Source of the DNA: Mercurialis annua
Lineage: Eukaryota; Streptophyta; Magnoliopsida; Malpighiales; Euphorbiaceae
Reading direction: 5' to 3'
DNA: 64,000 nt
NCBI RefSeq assembly: GCF_937616625.2
Contig: NC_065575.1
Coordinates: forward strand, 30,255,001 to 30,319,000
The translations under genes and the position numbers were made by a program. Positions 38,111 to 49,201 of the stretch are shown here, piece after piece. The notes beneath the pieces were generated by a model. The model was not told the origin of the DNA. It worked only from the letters and a program-made list of their open reading frames with translations, and did no database searches. The number at the start of each line of letters is the position of its first letter. The stretch's first letter is position 1.

Positions 38111-40489
38111 ATGCAGGATCAGTATGCAGTGTTGGGTCAGATTGTTCAGCAGCAGCAACCACAGGCTGGTGGTGCAGCAGTTGGTGGTGTCGGAACCACT
38201 GACAGAGATTTGGTTTTGGCTTACATGAGGTTGAAGCCAACAGAGTTTGACGGTTCTGGAGACGCACTGGACTTTCTCGAGGAGGTTGAGCAGAATGCTC
38301 GGCGACTACAGGCTACTGAGCGTCAGACCGTCGTTCTAGTCGAGATGTCAATGAAGGGTTCAGCTGGGGACTGGTTTCGTAGCTCTGTTCATGCTGACAT
38401 GGCTACCATCTCTTGGGCTCAATTTGTGGCGAGATTCAGAGCTTTCTTCTTGCCATTTTCAGTGACAGAGGGTCACAGAGACAGGTTGCTTACGCTGACT
38501 AGGGATGATAGGTCAGTATCCGAGTATACGACAGAGTTCGTGAGGTTGGGTCGGTTCGCGCCGGACTTGCAGACAGATCAGGAAAGGGTGAACAACAGAT
38601 ACGTAAAAGGCTTAGGGCGCGATTTTGTGAGTTTGCTGACCGAGACACGCAGAGATTTTACAGACGTAGTAGACAGTGCTCGGCGTATGGAGAGCTCGTT
38701 ACTGCAGTTTGGGGATATTTCTGGTCCTTCTCAGACCAAGAAGTCTTCTGGCCCTGGACAGCAGAGTGGTGGTGGTAGCTACCAATCGGCACCTTCTCAG
38801 TACAAGAACAAGAAGAGGGGTGTCAAGAAGAGTTATCAGCCGTACACCTACAGTTCAAGCAACAGCGGTAGCAGCCGCAGTTTTGGGCGCGGTAACAGCG
38901 GAGGTGCTAGTTTTCCTTTCTGCCAGAACTGCAGACGTCGACATCCAGGAGAGTGTCGTTTAGCACCAGGGGGTTGTTTTACTTGTGGCCAGCCGGGTCA
39001 CTTCGCAAGAGAATGTCAGGCATCTGGGCAGCAGATGTCTGCAGCTAGCGTTGCTCAGCCATCCTATCAGAGTCAGAGACCAGCGTTCTCTACACCAGCA
39101 GGGTTTTCTCAACCTGTTGCTTCTTTTGGTGGCCAGCGGGGCCGAGGTTCTGGAGGGCGTGGTTTTGGAGGCCGTGGCAACGGCGGTAGAGGTTCTAGCA
39201 GTTATGGTACAGGGCAGAGCTCTCAGCAGCAGAGTCAGGGTCAGGCCAGAGTTTTCGCCTTGACTCCTCAGGATGCTCATGCGTCTAACGCAGTGGTGCA
39301 AGGTACTCTTCAGATCTCTTTCGTAGATGCACTTGTTTTATTTGATGCGGGTGCAACCCATTCTTTTGTGTCTACGTGTTTTGCTGCTAAGTTGGGTGTA
39401 ACACCAACAAGTCTGAGTGAACCGTTATCTGTTTCTACTCCTTTGTCTGACTGTGTGGTTGCGGATGTTGTGTATCCATCGTGTTCCGTGGTGATCCATG
39501 GAAGAGATTTACGTGCTGACTTAGTTGTGTTGGATGTACTTTCATTTGACGTGATTTTGGGGATGGATTGGCTGGCGCGCCATTATGCTTCGATCGACTG
39601 TCGAGGGAAGTCGGTTGAGTTTCGGATTCCAGGTGATCTACCCTTTTCTTTTCAAGCGGAAAAGGCGGAGACACTGAAGAATCTGATTTCTGCGATCAAG
39701 GCAAAGCGGATGATGAGTAAGGGTTGTCAAGCTTTCTTAGCTGTGGTTAGAGACATGGATGCTGAGGTGGGCAGTATGAACACTATCCCTATAGTGAATG
39801 AGTTCACTGATGTTTTTCCAGAGGAGTTGCCTGGATTACCACCTGATCGGGATATCGAGTTCTGCATTGACGTTGTTCCTGGAACTGGTCCTATTTCGAT
39901 ACCGCCGTATCGGATGGCTCCTGCTGAGCTGAAGGAGTTGAAGGAGCAGTTACAAGAACTGTTGGACAGTGGCTTCATCAGACCGAGCACTTCTCCGTGG
40001 GGTGCTCCAGTTCTGTTTGTTAAGAAGAAGGATGGTTCCTTTCGACTTTGTATCGACTACAGACAGTTGAATAAGGCTACCATCAAGAACATATATCCTC
40101 TTCCTCGCATCGACGACTTGTTTGATCAGTTGCAAGGTGCGAAGTGCTTTTCCAAGATTGACTTGAGATCCGGGTATCATCAACTTCGGATTCGGGATGT
40201 CGATGTGCCTAAGACTGCTTTCAGAACGTGTTATGGGCATTTCGAGTTTCTAGTCATGTCGTTTGGGTTGACTAACGCACCAGCAGCGTTTATGGACATG
40301 ATGAATCGGGTTTTCAAGCCGTTTTTGGATCAGTTTGTTATCGTCTTCATTGATGACATCCTGATTTATTCTCGGAGTGAGGAGGAGCATGCTTATCACT
40401 TGAGGACTATACTACAGACCTTCGAGAGCATCAGTTGTATGCTAAGTTCTCAAAGTGCGAGTTTTGGCTGGAACAGGTTACCTTCTTAG
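38111..40489 (+). CDS. gag-pol: Gag-protease-reverse transcriptase part of the polyprotein, frameshifted at its end
   Basis: The frame is open from 38075; the first ATG is 38111. It has 792 residues from that ATG. A retrotransposon Gag domain covers about 50-180. Two CCHC-type knuckles lie at C271-C282 and C289-X2-C292-X4-H297-X4-C302, followed by a Gly/Arg/Ser/Gln linker. The aspartic protease has DAG at 412-414 and VILGMDWL at 481-488. The reverse transcriptase runs from about 565 to 770, with the FIDD catalytic box at 746-749 and an [11 protein letters not shown] segment. Homology stops near residue 770 (about 40420), where one base is missing relative to the next frame. The last 22 residues are out-of-frame readthrough. 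Gag and Pol are in one frame, as is usual for plant chromoviruses. Confidence 0.93.
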   Translation: MQDQYAVLGQIVQQQQPQAGGAAVGGVGTTDRDLVLAYMRLKPTEFDGSGDALDFLEEVEQNARRLQATERQTVVLVEMSMKGSAGDWFRSSVHADMATISWAQFVARFRAFFLPFSVTEGHRDRLLTLTRDDRSVSEYTTEFVRLGRFAPDLQTDQERVNNRYVKGLGRDFVSLLTETRRDFTDVVDSARRMESSLLQFGDISGPSQTKKSSGPGQQSGGGSYQSAPSQYKNKKRGVKKSYQPYTYSSSNSGSSRSFGRGNSGGASFPFCQNCRRRHPGECRLAPGGCFTCGQPGHFARECQASGQQMSAASVAQPSYQSQRPAFSTPAGFSQPVASFGGQRGRGSGGRGFGGRGNGGRGSSSYGTGQSSQQQSQGQARVFALTPQDAHASNAVVQGTLQISFVDALVLFDAGATHSFVSTCFAAKLGVTPTSLSEPLSVSTPLSDCVVADVVYPSCSVVIHGRDLRADLVVLDVLSFDVILGMDWLARHYASIDCRGKSVEFRIPGDLPFSFQAEKAETLKNLISAIKAKRMMSKGCQAFLAVVRDMDAEVGSMNTIPIVNEFTDVFPEELPGLPPDRDIEFCIDVVPGTGPISIPPYRMAPAELKELKEQLQELLDSGFIRPSTSPWGAPVLFVKKKDGSFRLCIDYRQLNKATIKNIYPLPRIDDLFDQLQGAKCFSKIDLRSGYHQLRIRDVDVPKTAFRTCYGHFEFLVMSFGLTNAPAAFMDMMNRVFKPFLDQFVIVFIDDILIYSRSEEEHAYHLRTILQTFESISCMLSSQSASFGWNRLPS

Positions 40490-42690
40490 GACACGTGGTG
40501 TCGAAGGATGGGATCAAGGTTGATCCGAAGAAGATCGAGGCGGTCATGGATTGGCAGAGGCCGAGGTCAGTTACCGAGATCAGGAGTTTTCTTGGGTTAG
40601 CTGGCTACTACCGTCGGTTCGTGCAGGATTTCTCTCGAATATCTGCACCTTTGACTAAGCTGACACAGAAGGGTGTTAAGTTTGAGTGGACCGATAAGTG
40701 TGAGGCAAGTTTCGAGAAGCTGAAGGAGATTCTGACTACGGCTCCTGTTTTGGCGTTGCCTTCTGGCATTGAGGGCTTCACTGTGTACTGCGATGCTTCT
40801 CGGATTGGCTTGGGTTGCGTGTTGATGCAACATGGACAGGTGATCGCCTATGCTTCTCGTCAGCTGAAGAAGCATGAGGTGAATTACCCTACTCATGACT
40901 TGGAGTTAGCTGCTGTGGTTTTTGCTCTGAAGATCTGGAGGCACTACTTGTACGGTGCGACTTGCGAGATCTTCACTGATCACAAGAGTCTGAAGTACAT
41001 CTTTGATCAGCGTGAGTTGAATCTAAGACAGAGGAGGTGGCTAGAGTTGCTTAAAGACTACGACTGTACTATTCAGTACCATCCTGGTAAGGCTAATGTG
41101 GTAGCCGATGCGTTGAGTCGCAAGTCTTCGGGCAGTTTGGCCCATATGTCTGAGGTTGGGCGTAGACCCATGGTTCGAGAGTGGCATGGTTTGATAGCTT
41201 CGGGCTACGGTTTTCAGGTCTCTCAGAACGGGAGTTTGTTGGCACATCTGCAAGTACAGCCGGTTTTGATTGATAAGATTAAGGCTTTACAAGCTGAGGA
41301 TCCACAATTGAAACGGATTATGGATGAGATCCATCTGGATGGGAATTCCGAGTTTGTTTTTGTTGACGGAGTTCTCAGGTTTGGTTCTAGACTGTGCGTT
41401 CCGGATTCAGATGGTTTGAGGGACCAGATTCTGGAGGAAGCGCATAGATCAGCTTACAGTGTTCATCCGGGGTCTACCAAGATGTACCACGACCTCAAGG
41501 GTACGTATTGGTGGAGCGGAATGAAGAAAGATGTTGCAGAGTACGTTTCCAAGTGTCTGACTTGCCAGCAAGTGAAGTTGGAATATCAGAGACCTTTTGG
41601 CTATCTGCAGCCACTACCTATTCCAGAGTGGAAGTGGGAGCGGATTGCCATGGACTTTGTTGTTGGTTTGCCACGTACTCGGCAAGGGTACAATTCCATC
41701 TGGGTGATAGTTGACCGTATGACCAAGTCAGCTCATTTCCTTCCGATCAAGGTTTCGTATCCTGCTTCGAAGTTGGCTCAGTTGTACATCGACAGGATTG
41801 TCAGTTTGCATGGTGTACCGGTTTCGATTGTTTCTGACAGAGGGTCGTTCTTCACTTCGAGGTTCTGGAAAGCGTTACAGGAGTCCTTGGGTTCTAGATT
41901 GGACTTCAGTACAGCTTTTCATCCTCAGACTGACGGTCAGTCTGAGAGGACTATTCAGACATTGGAGGATATGCTCAGGATGTGCATTCTTGATTTTCAG
42001 GGTAGCTGGGATACTCATTTGCCGTTGATTGAGTTTTCCTACAACAACAGTTATCATGCGAGCATTGAGATAACACCTTATGAGGCTCTGTACGGACGCA
42101 AGTGTCGATCTCCTATCTGCTGGGAAGAGGTCGGCGAGCGGAAGTTGTCTGGTGCTGAGATTATTCAGATTACCTCAGAGAAGGTACCGTTGATAAAACG
42201 GAGGTTAGAGACAGCTTTTAGTCGGCATAAGAGTTATGCAGATCCGAAGAGGAAAGACATTGAGTTTCAGGTGGGAGACTTTGTGTTTCTTCGGGTTTCG
42301 CCTATGAAAGGCGTGGTTCGTTTTGGTGTCAAGGGAAAGTTGGCTCCGAGGTACATTGGTCCCTATGAGATTTCAGAGAGGATTGGAGTTGTGGCTTATT
42401 GTCTGGTTCTTCCGCCAGACATGTCGTTAGTACATCCTGTTTTTCATGTTTCTATGCTGAGGAAGTGCATCTCAGATCCTTCACATGTGATTGTGCCTCA
42501 GAGCGTTGAGATTGACCAGGAGCTGTCCTATGAGGAACAGCCAATTGAGGTTGTTGATACGCAAGTGCGTAAGTTGCGGAACAAGGAGATTCCGATGGTC
42601 AAGGTTCTGTGGCGTAATCACTCTGTAGAGGAGTGCACTTGGGAAACAGAGTCCGATATGCGGAAACGTTACCCTTTCCTCTTTCCTTGA
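40435..42690 (+). CDS. pol: RT C-terminus-RNase H-integrase-chromodomain part of the polyprotein
   Basis: It continues the polyprotein in another frame after the break near 40420; the ATG at 40435 is incidental. Of 751 residues, the first 60 finish the reverse transcriptase. RNase H follows with D120, E157, D182 and D225 in the expected contexts (YCDAS, DLEL, TDHKSL, ADALSR). The integrase has a zinc finger (H337, H344, C374, C377) and the catalytic triad D407, D468, E504, spaced D-X60-D-X35-E. A GPY motif lies at 642-644. A chromodomain occupies about 702-750, with the [15 protein letters not shown] core. All catalytic positions look intact. The chromodomain would be expected to guide integration to modified chromatin. 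Confidence 0.94.
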   Translation: MYAKFSKCEFWLEQVTFLGHVVSKDGIKVDPKKIEAVMDWQRPRSVTEIRSFLGLAGYYRRFVQDFSRISAPLTKLTQKGVKFEWTDKCEASFEKLKEILTTAPVLALPSGIEGFTVYCDASRIGLGCVLMQHGQVIAYASRQLKKHEVNYPTHDLELAAVVFALKIWRHYLYGATCEIFTDHKSLKYIFDQRELNLRQRRWLELLKDYDCTIQYHPGKANVVADALSRKSSGSLAHMSEVGRRPMVREWHGLIASGYGFQVSQNGSLLAHLQVQPVLIDKIKALQAEDPQLKRIMDEIHLDGNSEFVFVDGVLRFGSRLCVPDSDGLRDQILEEAHRSAYSVHPGSTKMYHDLKGTYWWSGMKKDVAEYVSKCLTCQQVKLEYQRPFGYLQPLPIPEWKWERIAMDFVVGLPRTRQGYNSIWVIVDRMTKSAHFLPIKVSYPASKLAQLYIDRIVSLHGVPVSIVSDRGSFFTSRFWKALQESLGSRLDFSTAFHPQTDGQSERTIQTLEDMLRMCILDFQGSWDTHLPLIEFSYNNSYHASIEITPYEALYGRKCRSPICWEEVGERKLSGAEIIQITSEKVPLIKRRLETAFSRHKSYADPKRKDIEFQVGDFVFLRVSPMKGVVRFGVKGKLAPRYIGPYEISERIGVVAYCLVLPPDMSLVHPVFHVSMLRKCISDPSHVIVPQSVEIDQELSYEEQPIEVVDTQVRKLRNKEIPMVKVLWRNHSVEECTWETESDMRKRYPFLFP

Positions 42691-42790
42691 GGTACGTGTA
42701 TCGTTGTTTATGTGTTTTAGTTGATTATTTCTATACTACGTTTGTTGTTATGTTATTTGTTTATGTGTTTAAATTCGAGGGCGAATTTTT

Positions 42791-42806
42791 AATAAGTTGG
42801 GGAGAA
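42791..42806 (+). other. Polypurine tract
   Basis: AATAAGTTGGGGAGAA abuts the 3' LTR start and is the expected plus-strand primer. The sequence just before it (GAGGGCGAATTTTTAATAAG) is closely matched before the 3' LTR of the element at 53083. Confidence 0.85.
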
Positions 42807-44478
42807 TGTAATATCCCGTATTTTTAAATTATATATTTTTTTTATTATTATTATTTTAATTATAAATTTTTGCAATCCGTCAAGATTTAAGTAATTTATT
42901 ACTATTATTATTATATTTTTTATTTAAGTTTATTTTAGTCGTTCGTTGATTCGGTCGTAATTCGATTTGTGCTTTGTTTATATTATTAGATTTTTTTTAA
43001 AAAAAAATAATAAGGGAAGGAAGTTAATGAATAAATTACATGCAATCATGCATAATTCAAATCATCAACGTGAAAAGTCCATCATAAATTTATTATTGGC
43101 CATATATACATTAGAAAAGACCAAAATGATATAGAGAGCAGAACCTAATATTTAGTAACATTAAAGACCTATTATAAAAAGCCCATCAGGGTTGTTCATA
43201 CGTGCAAATCATCTCCTTCTCTTATATATTCATCTGTATCACGTATCTTCTGCAAACCTAATATTTTCATCATTAAATCAAACCTCAGCCGCCATCCTTT
43301 CCTTTCAATCTCAGAAATCAAAACCCTCATCGTCTCTTGTCATTCGTTTGAAATTGGTAAGTTCACGTTAACTTATTTCTTGTTTCGATATCGTCATGAA
43401 ACGGTTCTTAAATTCTTTCTCATTATATTAGCTTAAATCCGATTGTCTTTTGACGGTTCTCATCGACTCAAAGATCTCTACGATCGTTACGTGTTGGAAT
43501 CAAGAAAGGTACGTGAATTACCCTCCGTTTATCGCCGTTTCGATTCGCCGTATTCTTGTTTGCTTACTTCTATTCCTATGCTCATGTTACTGTTGCTATT
43601 TGATTACTGTTAAATGTTTAGTTACGTTCTGATCGTAAACTAAATCGATATGTCCGAGAATGAACTCCATTCATTCTTCATCTTTCGACGATCTTCTTGG
43701 CACTGTGATCATGGTGTCATGGTTGTTCATGTCTTGAATGCTTGTTGGAGTTGTTTTCGTTAATTAGGTTCTATGATTTGGAGTTTGCATTTATCCAATG
43801 TCAAAGTGTGATTGTTTACAAGACCTCTGTTTGCATTTTTCTTTGGTTCATTCAAATGGTGTGGTTGGCGGGTAAGGGTTCATATAAAAAGGAAGATGGT
43901 CAATTGGCCAGTATGGTCATCAAGTTGTTTTAGTGAAATCAATTGAATCCTTTAAGTTGGTTTTTAACTATTGAATTTGGTTTCGATAATAACTTGAACT
44001 AGTTGGTAATTTAATAGATAAATTGATTATGTTAAATATTTTATAACTTAATTTATTTTAATTACTAGGGTAATTATATAAAATTTTGATCGATATGTCA
44101 ATTTGGCTAATTTGTGATTTAGCCCCTAAACTTTCTAAAAGTTTATAGATATTTATTCAAGTTAAGATTTATCTTTTGGATCCTTGTTTTGATTTATAAT
44201 TTAGTAAACTAAGAGTGATTATTAAATTTGATTTTTGAATATCAAATTGGCTAAATTGCAATTTAGCCCTTGAATATTTTTATAACTTGATTAAGTAAGT
44301 TTTTGGGTTAGTAACTTTATACTTTGTTTTGATTATAACAAAAGTAATTAATTTGATTTCGGGTATCAAATTGGCTAAAGTACCATTTAGTCCCTAGTTG
44401 GCTAAAGTACAGTTTAGTCCCTAAACTTTTATAAACTTAAAATAATTAAGTTTTGGTTGTAACTTGGGTTACTTGAAT
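42807..44478 (+). mobile_element. 3' LTR, truncated to its first half
   Basis: It matches 34088-35760 with about 12 substitutions and two or three small indels, then stops. The TATA box (43170-43179) and donor (43357) are preserved. About 1.7 kb of LTR end, the right target duplication and any MITE copy are missing. After 44478 the sequence enters reverse-oriented satellite through a short filler. Confidence 0.92.
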
Positions 44479-44490
44479 AATTAAGTTTTG
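44476..44490 (+). other. 15-bp templated filler at the LTR truncation joint
   Basis: AATAATTAAGTTTTG at 44476-44490 repeats 44441-44455 exactly. It sits between the broken LTR and the satellite. Copying of nearby sequence at a joint is the usual trace of error-prone end joining or synthesis-dependent repair. Confidence 0.65.
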
Positions 44491-46531
44491 TTTGTTAACG
44501 TTTGGCTTAAATCGCTAAAAGGTGAAACGTTTGGTTTTGTTTCATAATGTTTTGAACGTTTGGATGGTTTTGTAACGTTGTTAACGTTTGGCTTAAATGG
44601 CTAAAAAAGGGAAACGTTTGATTTTGTTTCGTAACGTATGTAAATGTTTGGCTTCAATTGCTAAAAAGGTGAAACGTTTGGATTTGTTTCGTAACGTTTG
44701 TAAACGTTTGGCTTAGATTTCTAAAAAGGGGAAACGTTTGGATTTGTTTCGTAATATTTTAAACGTTTGGATTTTTTTCATAACGTTTGTAAACATTAGG
44801 CTTATATCACTAAAAAGGGGAAACGTTTGGTTTTGTTTCATAACCTTTGTAAACGATTGGCTTAAATTGCCAAAAAGGTGAAATATTTGGATTCGTTTTG
44901 TGATATTTGTAAACGTTTGCTTAAATCGCTAAAAAGGGGAAACATTTGGATTCGTTTCGTATCGTTTGTAAACGTTTGGCTTAAATCGATAAAAAGGGGA
45001 AACGTTTGGTTTTGTTTTGTAACGTTTGTAAACGTTTGGCTTAAATCGCTAAAAATGTTGAACGTTTGGATTTGTTTCGTATCATTTGTAAACGTTTGGC
45101 TTCAATCGCTAAAAGGATGAAACTCTAATAACGTGAAACGTTTGGTTTTGTTTCGCAACCTTTATAAACATTTGGCTTAAATCGCTAAAAAGGTAAAACG
45201 TTGGATTTTTTTCGTAACGTTTTTAAAGTTTGGATTTGTTTCGTAACATTTTAAATGTTTGGCTTTAATCGCTAAAAAGGGGAAACGTTGGATTTTTTTC
45301 GCAACGTTTGTAAACATTTGGCTTAAATCGCTAAAAAGGTGAAACGTTTGGATTTGTTTCGTAACATTTTAAACTTTTGGCTTAAATCGCTAAAAATGGG
45401 AAACATTTGGATTTGTTTTCGTAAAGTTTGTAAACTTTTGGCTTAAATCGCTAAAAAGGCGAAATGTTTGGATTTGTTTCGTAACGTTTTTAAACGTTTG
45501 GCTTAAATCACTAAAAAGGGGAAACATTTGGTTTTATTTCGAATGTTTATAAACGTTTGGCTTAAATTGCTAAAAAGGGGAAACATTTAGATTTGTTTCG
45601 TAACGTTTGTAAACGTTTGGCTTAAATGGATAAAAAGACGAAACGTTTGGTTTTGTTTTGTAACGTTGTAAACGTTTGGTGTAAATCGCTGAAAAGGTAA
45701 AACGTTTGGATTTGTTTCGTAATGTTTTAAACGGTTGGATTCAATTGCTAAAAAGGTGAAACGTTTGGATTGATTTTGTAATGTTTTAAACTTTTGGCTT
45801 AAAACGCTAAAAAGGTGAAACGTTGGTTTTGCTTCGTAATTTTTGTAAACGTTTGGATTGGTTTTGTAAGGTTTTAAATATTTGGCTTAAATAGGAAAAA
45901 AGGTGAAACGTTAGGATTTGTTTTGTAACGTTTTAAACATTTGGACTGGTTTCGTAACATTTTAAATGTTTGGCTTACATCGCTAAAAAAATCCAACCGT
46001 TACAAAACCAAACGTTTCACCTTTTTAGCGAATTAAGCCAAACGTTTACAAACGTTACAAACCTTTTAAACGTTTGGATTAGTTTCATAACGTTTTAAAC
46101 TTTTGGCTTAAATCACTAAAAAGGGAAACATTTGGTTTTGTTTCGTAAATTTTGTAAACGTTTGGCTTAAACCGCTAAAAAGGTGAAACGTGAACGTTTG
46201 GTTTTGTTTTTGAAATGTTTGTAAACTTTTGGCTTAAATTGCTAAAAACGTTACGATACAAATCCAAACGTTTCACGTTTTTATCAATTGAAGCCAAGCA
46301 TTTAAAATGTAACGAAATGTTTAAAACGTTACGAAACAAAACCAAACGTTTCACCTTTTTAGATATTTAAGCAAAACATTTACAAATGTTACGAAACAAA
46401 TCCAAATGTTTCCCCTTTTTAGTGATTGTTCTGTAACCTTTGTAAACTTTTGGCTTAAATCGCTAAAAAGGGGAAACGTTTGGATTTGTTTCGTAACGTT
46501 TGGATTGGTTTCGTAATATTTTAAACGTTTA
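44491..46531. repeat. 60-bp satellite array, right-hand end
   Basis: Orientation is reverse to about 45986, forward to about 46064, reverse to about 46245, forward to about 46428, then reverse to 46531, where the array stops abruptly against unrelated sequence. The units are as diverged as those left of the chromovirus. No gene. Confidence 0.92.
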
Positions 46532-47084
46532 GTAAGTCACACACAATAGAGTGTGTAACCGACTGAGTTTACGAGAGATGGATTTCATAAACTATCGTAG
46601 AAACGAGCAGATCCCACTAGGACAAATAGCAGCACCCGGCGAAAACTGAAAAAGCAATCAGATTATTCATCCAATCATCCTGTTACCCTGACCAGAAAAT
46701 TAATTGCTTTAATAAGGAGGCGACAAAGAGCATGGATGCAAGCATACGAACAAGCTCCATCACGAAAATGGAAAATAAGGCCAATATTTGCAAAATTGTG
46801 CCCCACAATAACTAAAACCAACAAGCGCCAAGCCTCTATCTTCGGAACATATCAACAAAATGAACAGGCACCAAGCCCACATTTCCAAGAAACACTTAGA
46901 ATAGGAAACACGTCTCTGTTACATAGAGTCAAAAATTCATACCTCAAGGGGTAACAAAGCCTTTGCAACGGGCTATGGGCCTTTATTTACGGAATCACTC
47001 TATAGAAACAGCATCATCCAGGCCTCCACCTTAGTCCAGAATAAAAACAGGCATTAGGCGTCAGCTTCAAAAGCCGACCCCAAA

Positions 47085-47690
47085 AACCAGTGGCATCAGG
47101 TCTCCAGTATCTAGAGACTGGGAGTCATCAGGTCTCCAATAGCAACAAATGAGGGGCCATTAGGCCTCTACCAGACAGAAAACAGGGACCATCAGGTCTC
47201 CACCAGCCAGAATCTAAGGGGGCAATAGGTCTCCACCAACAAATCAAGGGGCATCAGGTCTCCACTATCCAAAAACCAGAGGGCATCAAATCTTCACCAG
47301 CCAAAAAACTGGGGGGCATCTGGTCTCCACTGTCCAGAAACCAGGGAGCATTAGGTCTCCACTAGCCAGAATCCAGGGGGCATCAGGTCTCCACCAGCTA
47401 GATAACAGGGGCATCAAGTATACCCTATCCAGAAATAGGGGGCGTCAGGCCTCCACTAGTTAAAAACCAAGGGGCATCAGGTCTCGACTCGTTGGAATCT
47501 GGGGGCATCCGGTGTCCACCAGCGGGAATCCAGAGGGCCATAGGCCTCAACTAGTCTGAAACTAGTGGGCATCAGGTCTCCACCAGCTAGAATCTAAGGG
47601 ACATCATGTCTCCACCAGCAAGGAACTAGAGGGCACCAGGTCTCTACCAACCATAAATTAAGGGACATGATGTCTCCCGCAACTCAAACA
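47085..47690. repeat. Minisatellite, ~31-32 bp unit, about 19 copies
   Basis: A degenerate tandem repeat is built around GGGCATCAGGTCTCCACC followed by an AGCCAGAATCCA-like spacer. Motif starts occur roughly every 31-33 bases from 47095 to 47662. The period is not a multiple of three, so it is not a coding repeat. Confidence 0.85.
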
Positions 47691-48016
47691 CCAAAATTAT
47701 CTGTTCCAAGCTACAGACATCCGAAAAGGTAGACCAAATATAGCAGAAAACAAACAACCATGCTATTTCTCAAAGAAATAGGGTATTCAGAATACCAAAT
47801 ATACAAAACAAAGTTTTAACATACGCAGTCATTGTAAAAAATAAAGCAAGCATTTGAAATGTAAATTGAGTATAAAAGATAAATGTCTACTCATTAGAGT
47901 TCCAGTCGTGCACTAGGGTCTCAGAATCTCCATAGTAGCTTCCGAAAAGCATATTAATAGCATCGCGCCTAGCCTGCGCACCACCAGATGAAAAGGCAAA
48001 GTCTCCACGACCCCCC

Positions 48017-48235
48017 TCAGACGTCAGGTCCTTGACCACCACACGCTATGAGGCCACGACCACGGTCAAGGAAGTCGCCACCTCCACCGCATGGGAGTCC
48101 AGGAGGAACATCAGCCTTACTATCAGCGGGATCCAGCTCAGCCCGACGTAGTCGATCCCCTAAATCATCCATACAAAACTGCGAAAGAAACCAGACAGTA
48201 GTCAGGGCTATAATTTCATACATGCATCCATGCAT
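48017..48235 (-). pseudogene. Possible C-terminal tail of the PMD-like relic
   Basis: A 72-codon minus frame contains a run reading DDLGDRLRRAEL and then a Gly/Pro/Arg-rich end ending in GGQGPDV. It follows, on the minus strand, the fragments at 49202 and 48693. Low-complexity Arg/Gly tails occur in PMD proteins of transposon origin, but this piece alone identifies nothing. Confidence 0.3.
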
Positions 48236-48692
48236 TGCATTTTTACCCTAATATGTGAAGAGACAACGCATAGTCGATCCTGCCAGTAGTAAGCTGCATA
48301 ACCCAACTGAATGACCTCAAACACCGTACCAGAAAATCAAAAAAGGGTGCTTAGTCAAAGGAGGAAAACAAATCCTCAATACGAACAGAAGCACGAGCAC
48401 TAGGAAACACTCACATCAGTACATTCAGTAGGCATAAAGGAATGTGTTTGATAGAAAAGAGGGACAAAATTGTGTATAGGCCCATGCGCGTTATTTTAAC
48501 GATCAAACCTCTCCGGCATCTGACTCAAGAAACCAGAAACCATGCCAGCAAAAGCATCTTGTCCATTGGAAAGGACTCGACCAGGATATCCAGGAACGTC
48601 TATCCTAGCACGAACAACACGAGACCTGCATCTAACTCCTCCTTAAGAGGACACTAGAAAAGATACTCAAGCAGATGTACAAATCTAGTAAG

Positions 48693-48971
48693 CTAAACCA
48701 GCTGAGCCTGAATATCCTGAGCAACAGGCACCTGACAACCTTGCACCTCAACCAAAGTTAGCCTCCTCAGTATATGATGCCTCACAAGGTCATCCATATA
48801 ACTCAGCTGAGGGGAAAATACCTGACCTGTGGCCGGAGAACCCCTCAAATCCTGTCGAAGAGCAAGTGATACAACATCCCTACTGCGCATCATTGATAAA
48901 GGAGGTCCTCTAGGAACCATGCGAGCCCGGAGTCCAACCCACCAATGGAGCACGCGCTCCCTATAAACCAA
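48693..48971 (-). pseudogene. Possible C-terminal portion of a PMD-like protein
   Basis: A 92-codon minus frame contains YRERVLHWWVGLRARMVPRG and a leucine-rich stretch (LVRHHILRRLTLVEV). The Tyr/Trp-rich segment followed by basic residues resembles the region after the mobile domain in PMD proteins. It lies about 230 bases downstream of the better PMD match, with intron-like or decayed sequence between. The assignment depends on that neighbour. Confidence 0.35.
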
Positions 48972-49201
48972 GACTAGAAGTTTGGGCCATGCATTAGATA
49001 ATGCACACCCGACCTATTATTGCTCCCTGAAACCACTAAGGCCAGCGTTCTCCTGGTGGAGTGTTACAGGCGGTGGTCACCTGCAACCAGTTTCACGGGT
49101 TTAACATCAATTAATAGATACAAAATAATTCTTGAACATAATTTTTACTAACATCGATCCACATCAGCTCGTTCATCCGGCCCCTAAACACTGCCTCTGA
49201 C

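Larger units (their letters stand above)
34088..44490 (+). mobile_element. Ty3/gypsy chromovirus (Tekay/Del-like), nearly complete, 3' LTR truncated
   Basis: A complete 5' LTR, primer-binding site, gag, protease, reverse transcriptase, RNase H, integrase, chromodomain, polypurine tract and partial 3' LTR appear in canonical order. It is inserted in reverse-oriented satellite after GTTTC (34083-34087). The two LTRs differ at about a dozen positions by eye over 1.67 kb (about 0.7%), so the insertion is recent. Coding is broken by one stop codon (38072-38074) and one frameshift near 40420, while the catalytic residues are kept. The chromodomain at the C-terminus and the long LTRs fit the Tekay/Del lineage. 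The lineage call is from recalled family features, not from a tree. Confidence 0.93.

Noticed and set aside
38960..39301. Minus-strand frames of 60-113 codons overlapping the chromovirus gag-pol
   Set aside because: They are shadows of the plus-strand polyprotein with no recognisable domain.
1308..46531. CRISPR-like array (regular repeats and spacers)
   Set aside because: The units are contiguous, degenerate and strand-switching, with no unique spacers and no cas genes, and they sit among plant transposons.
46736..46954. 72-codon plus frame near the satellite edge
   Set aside because: Opposite strand to the element there, with no domain, and the region is decayed.
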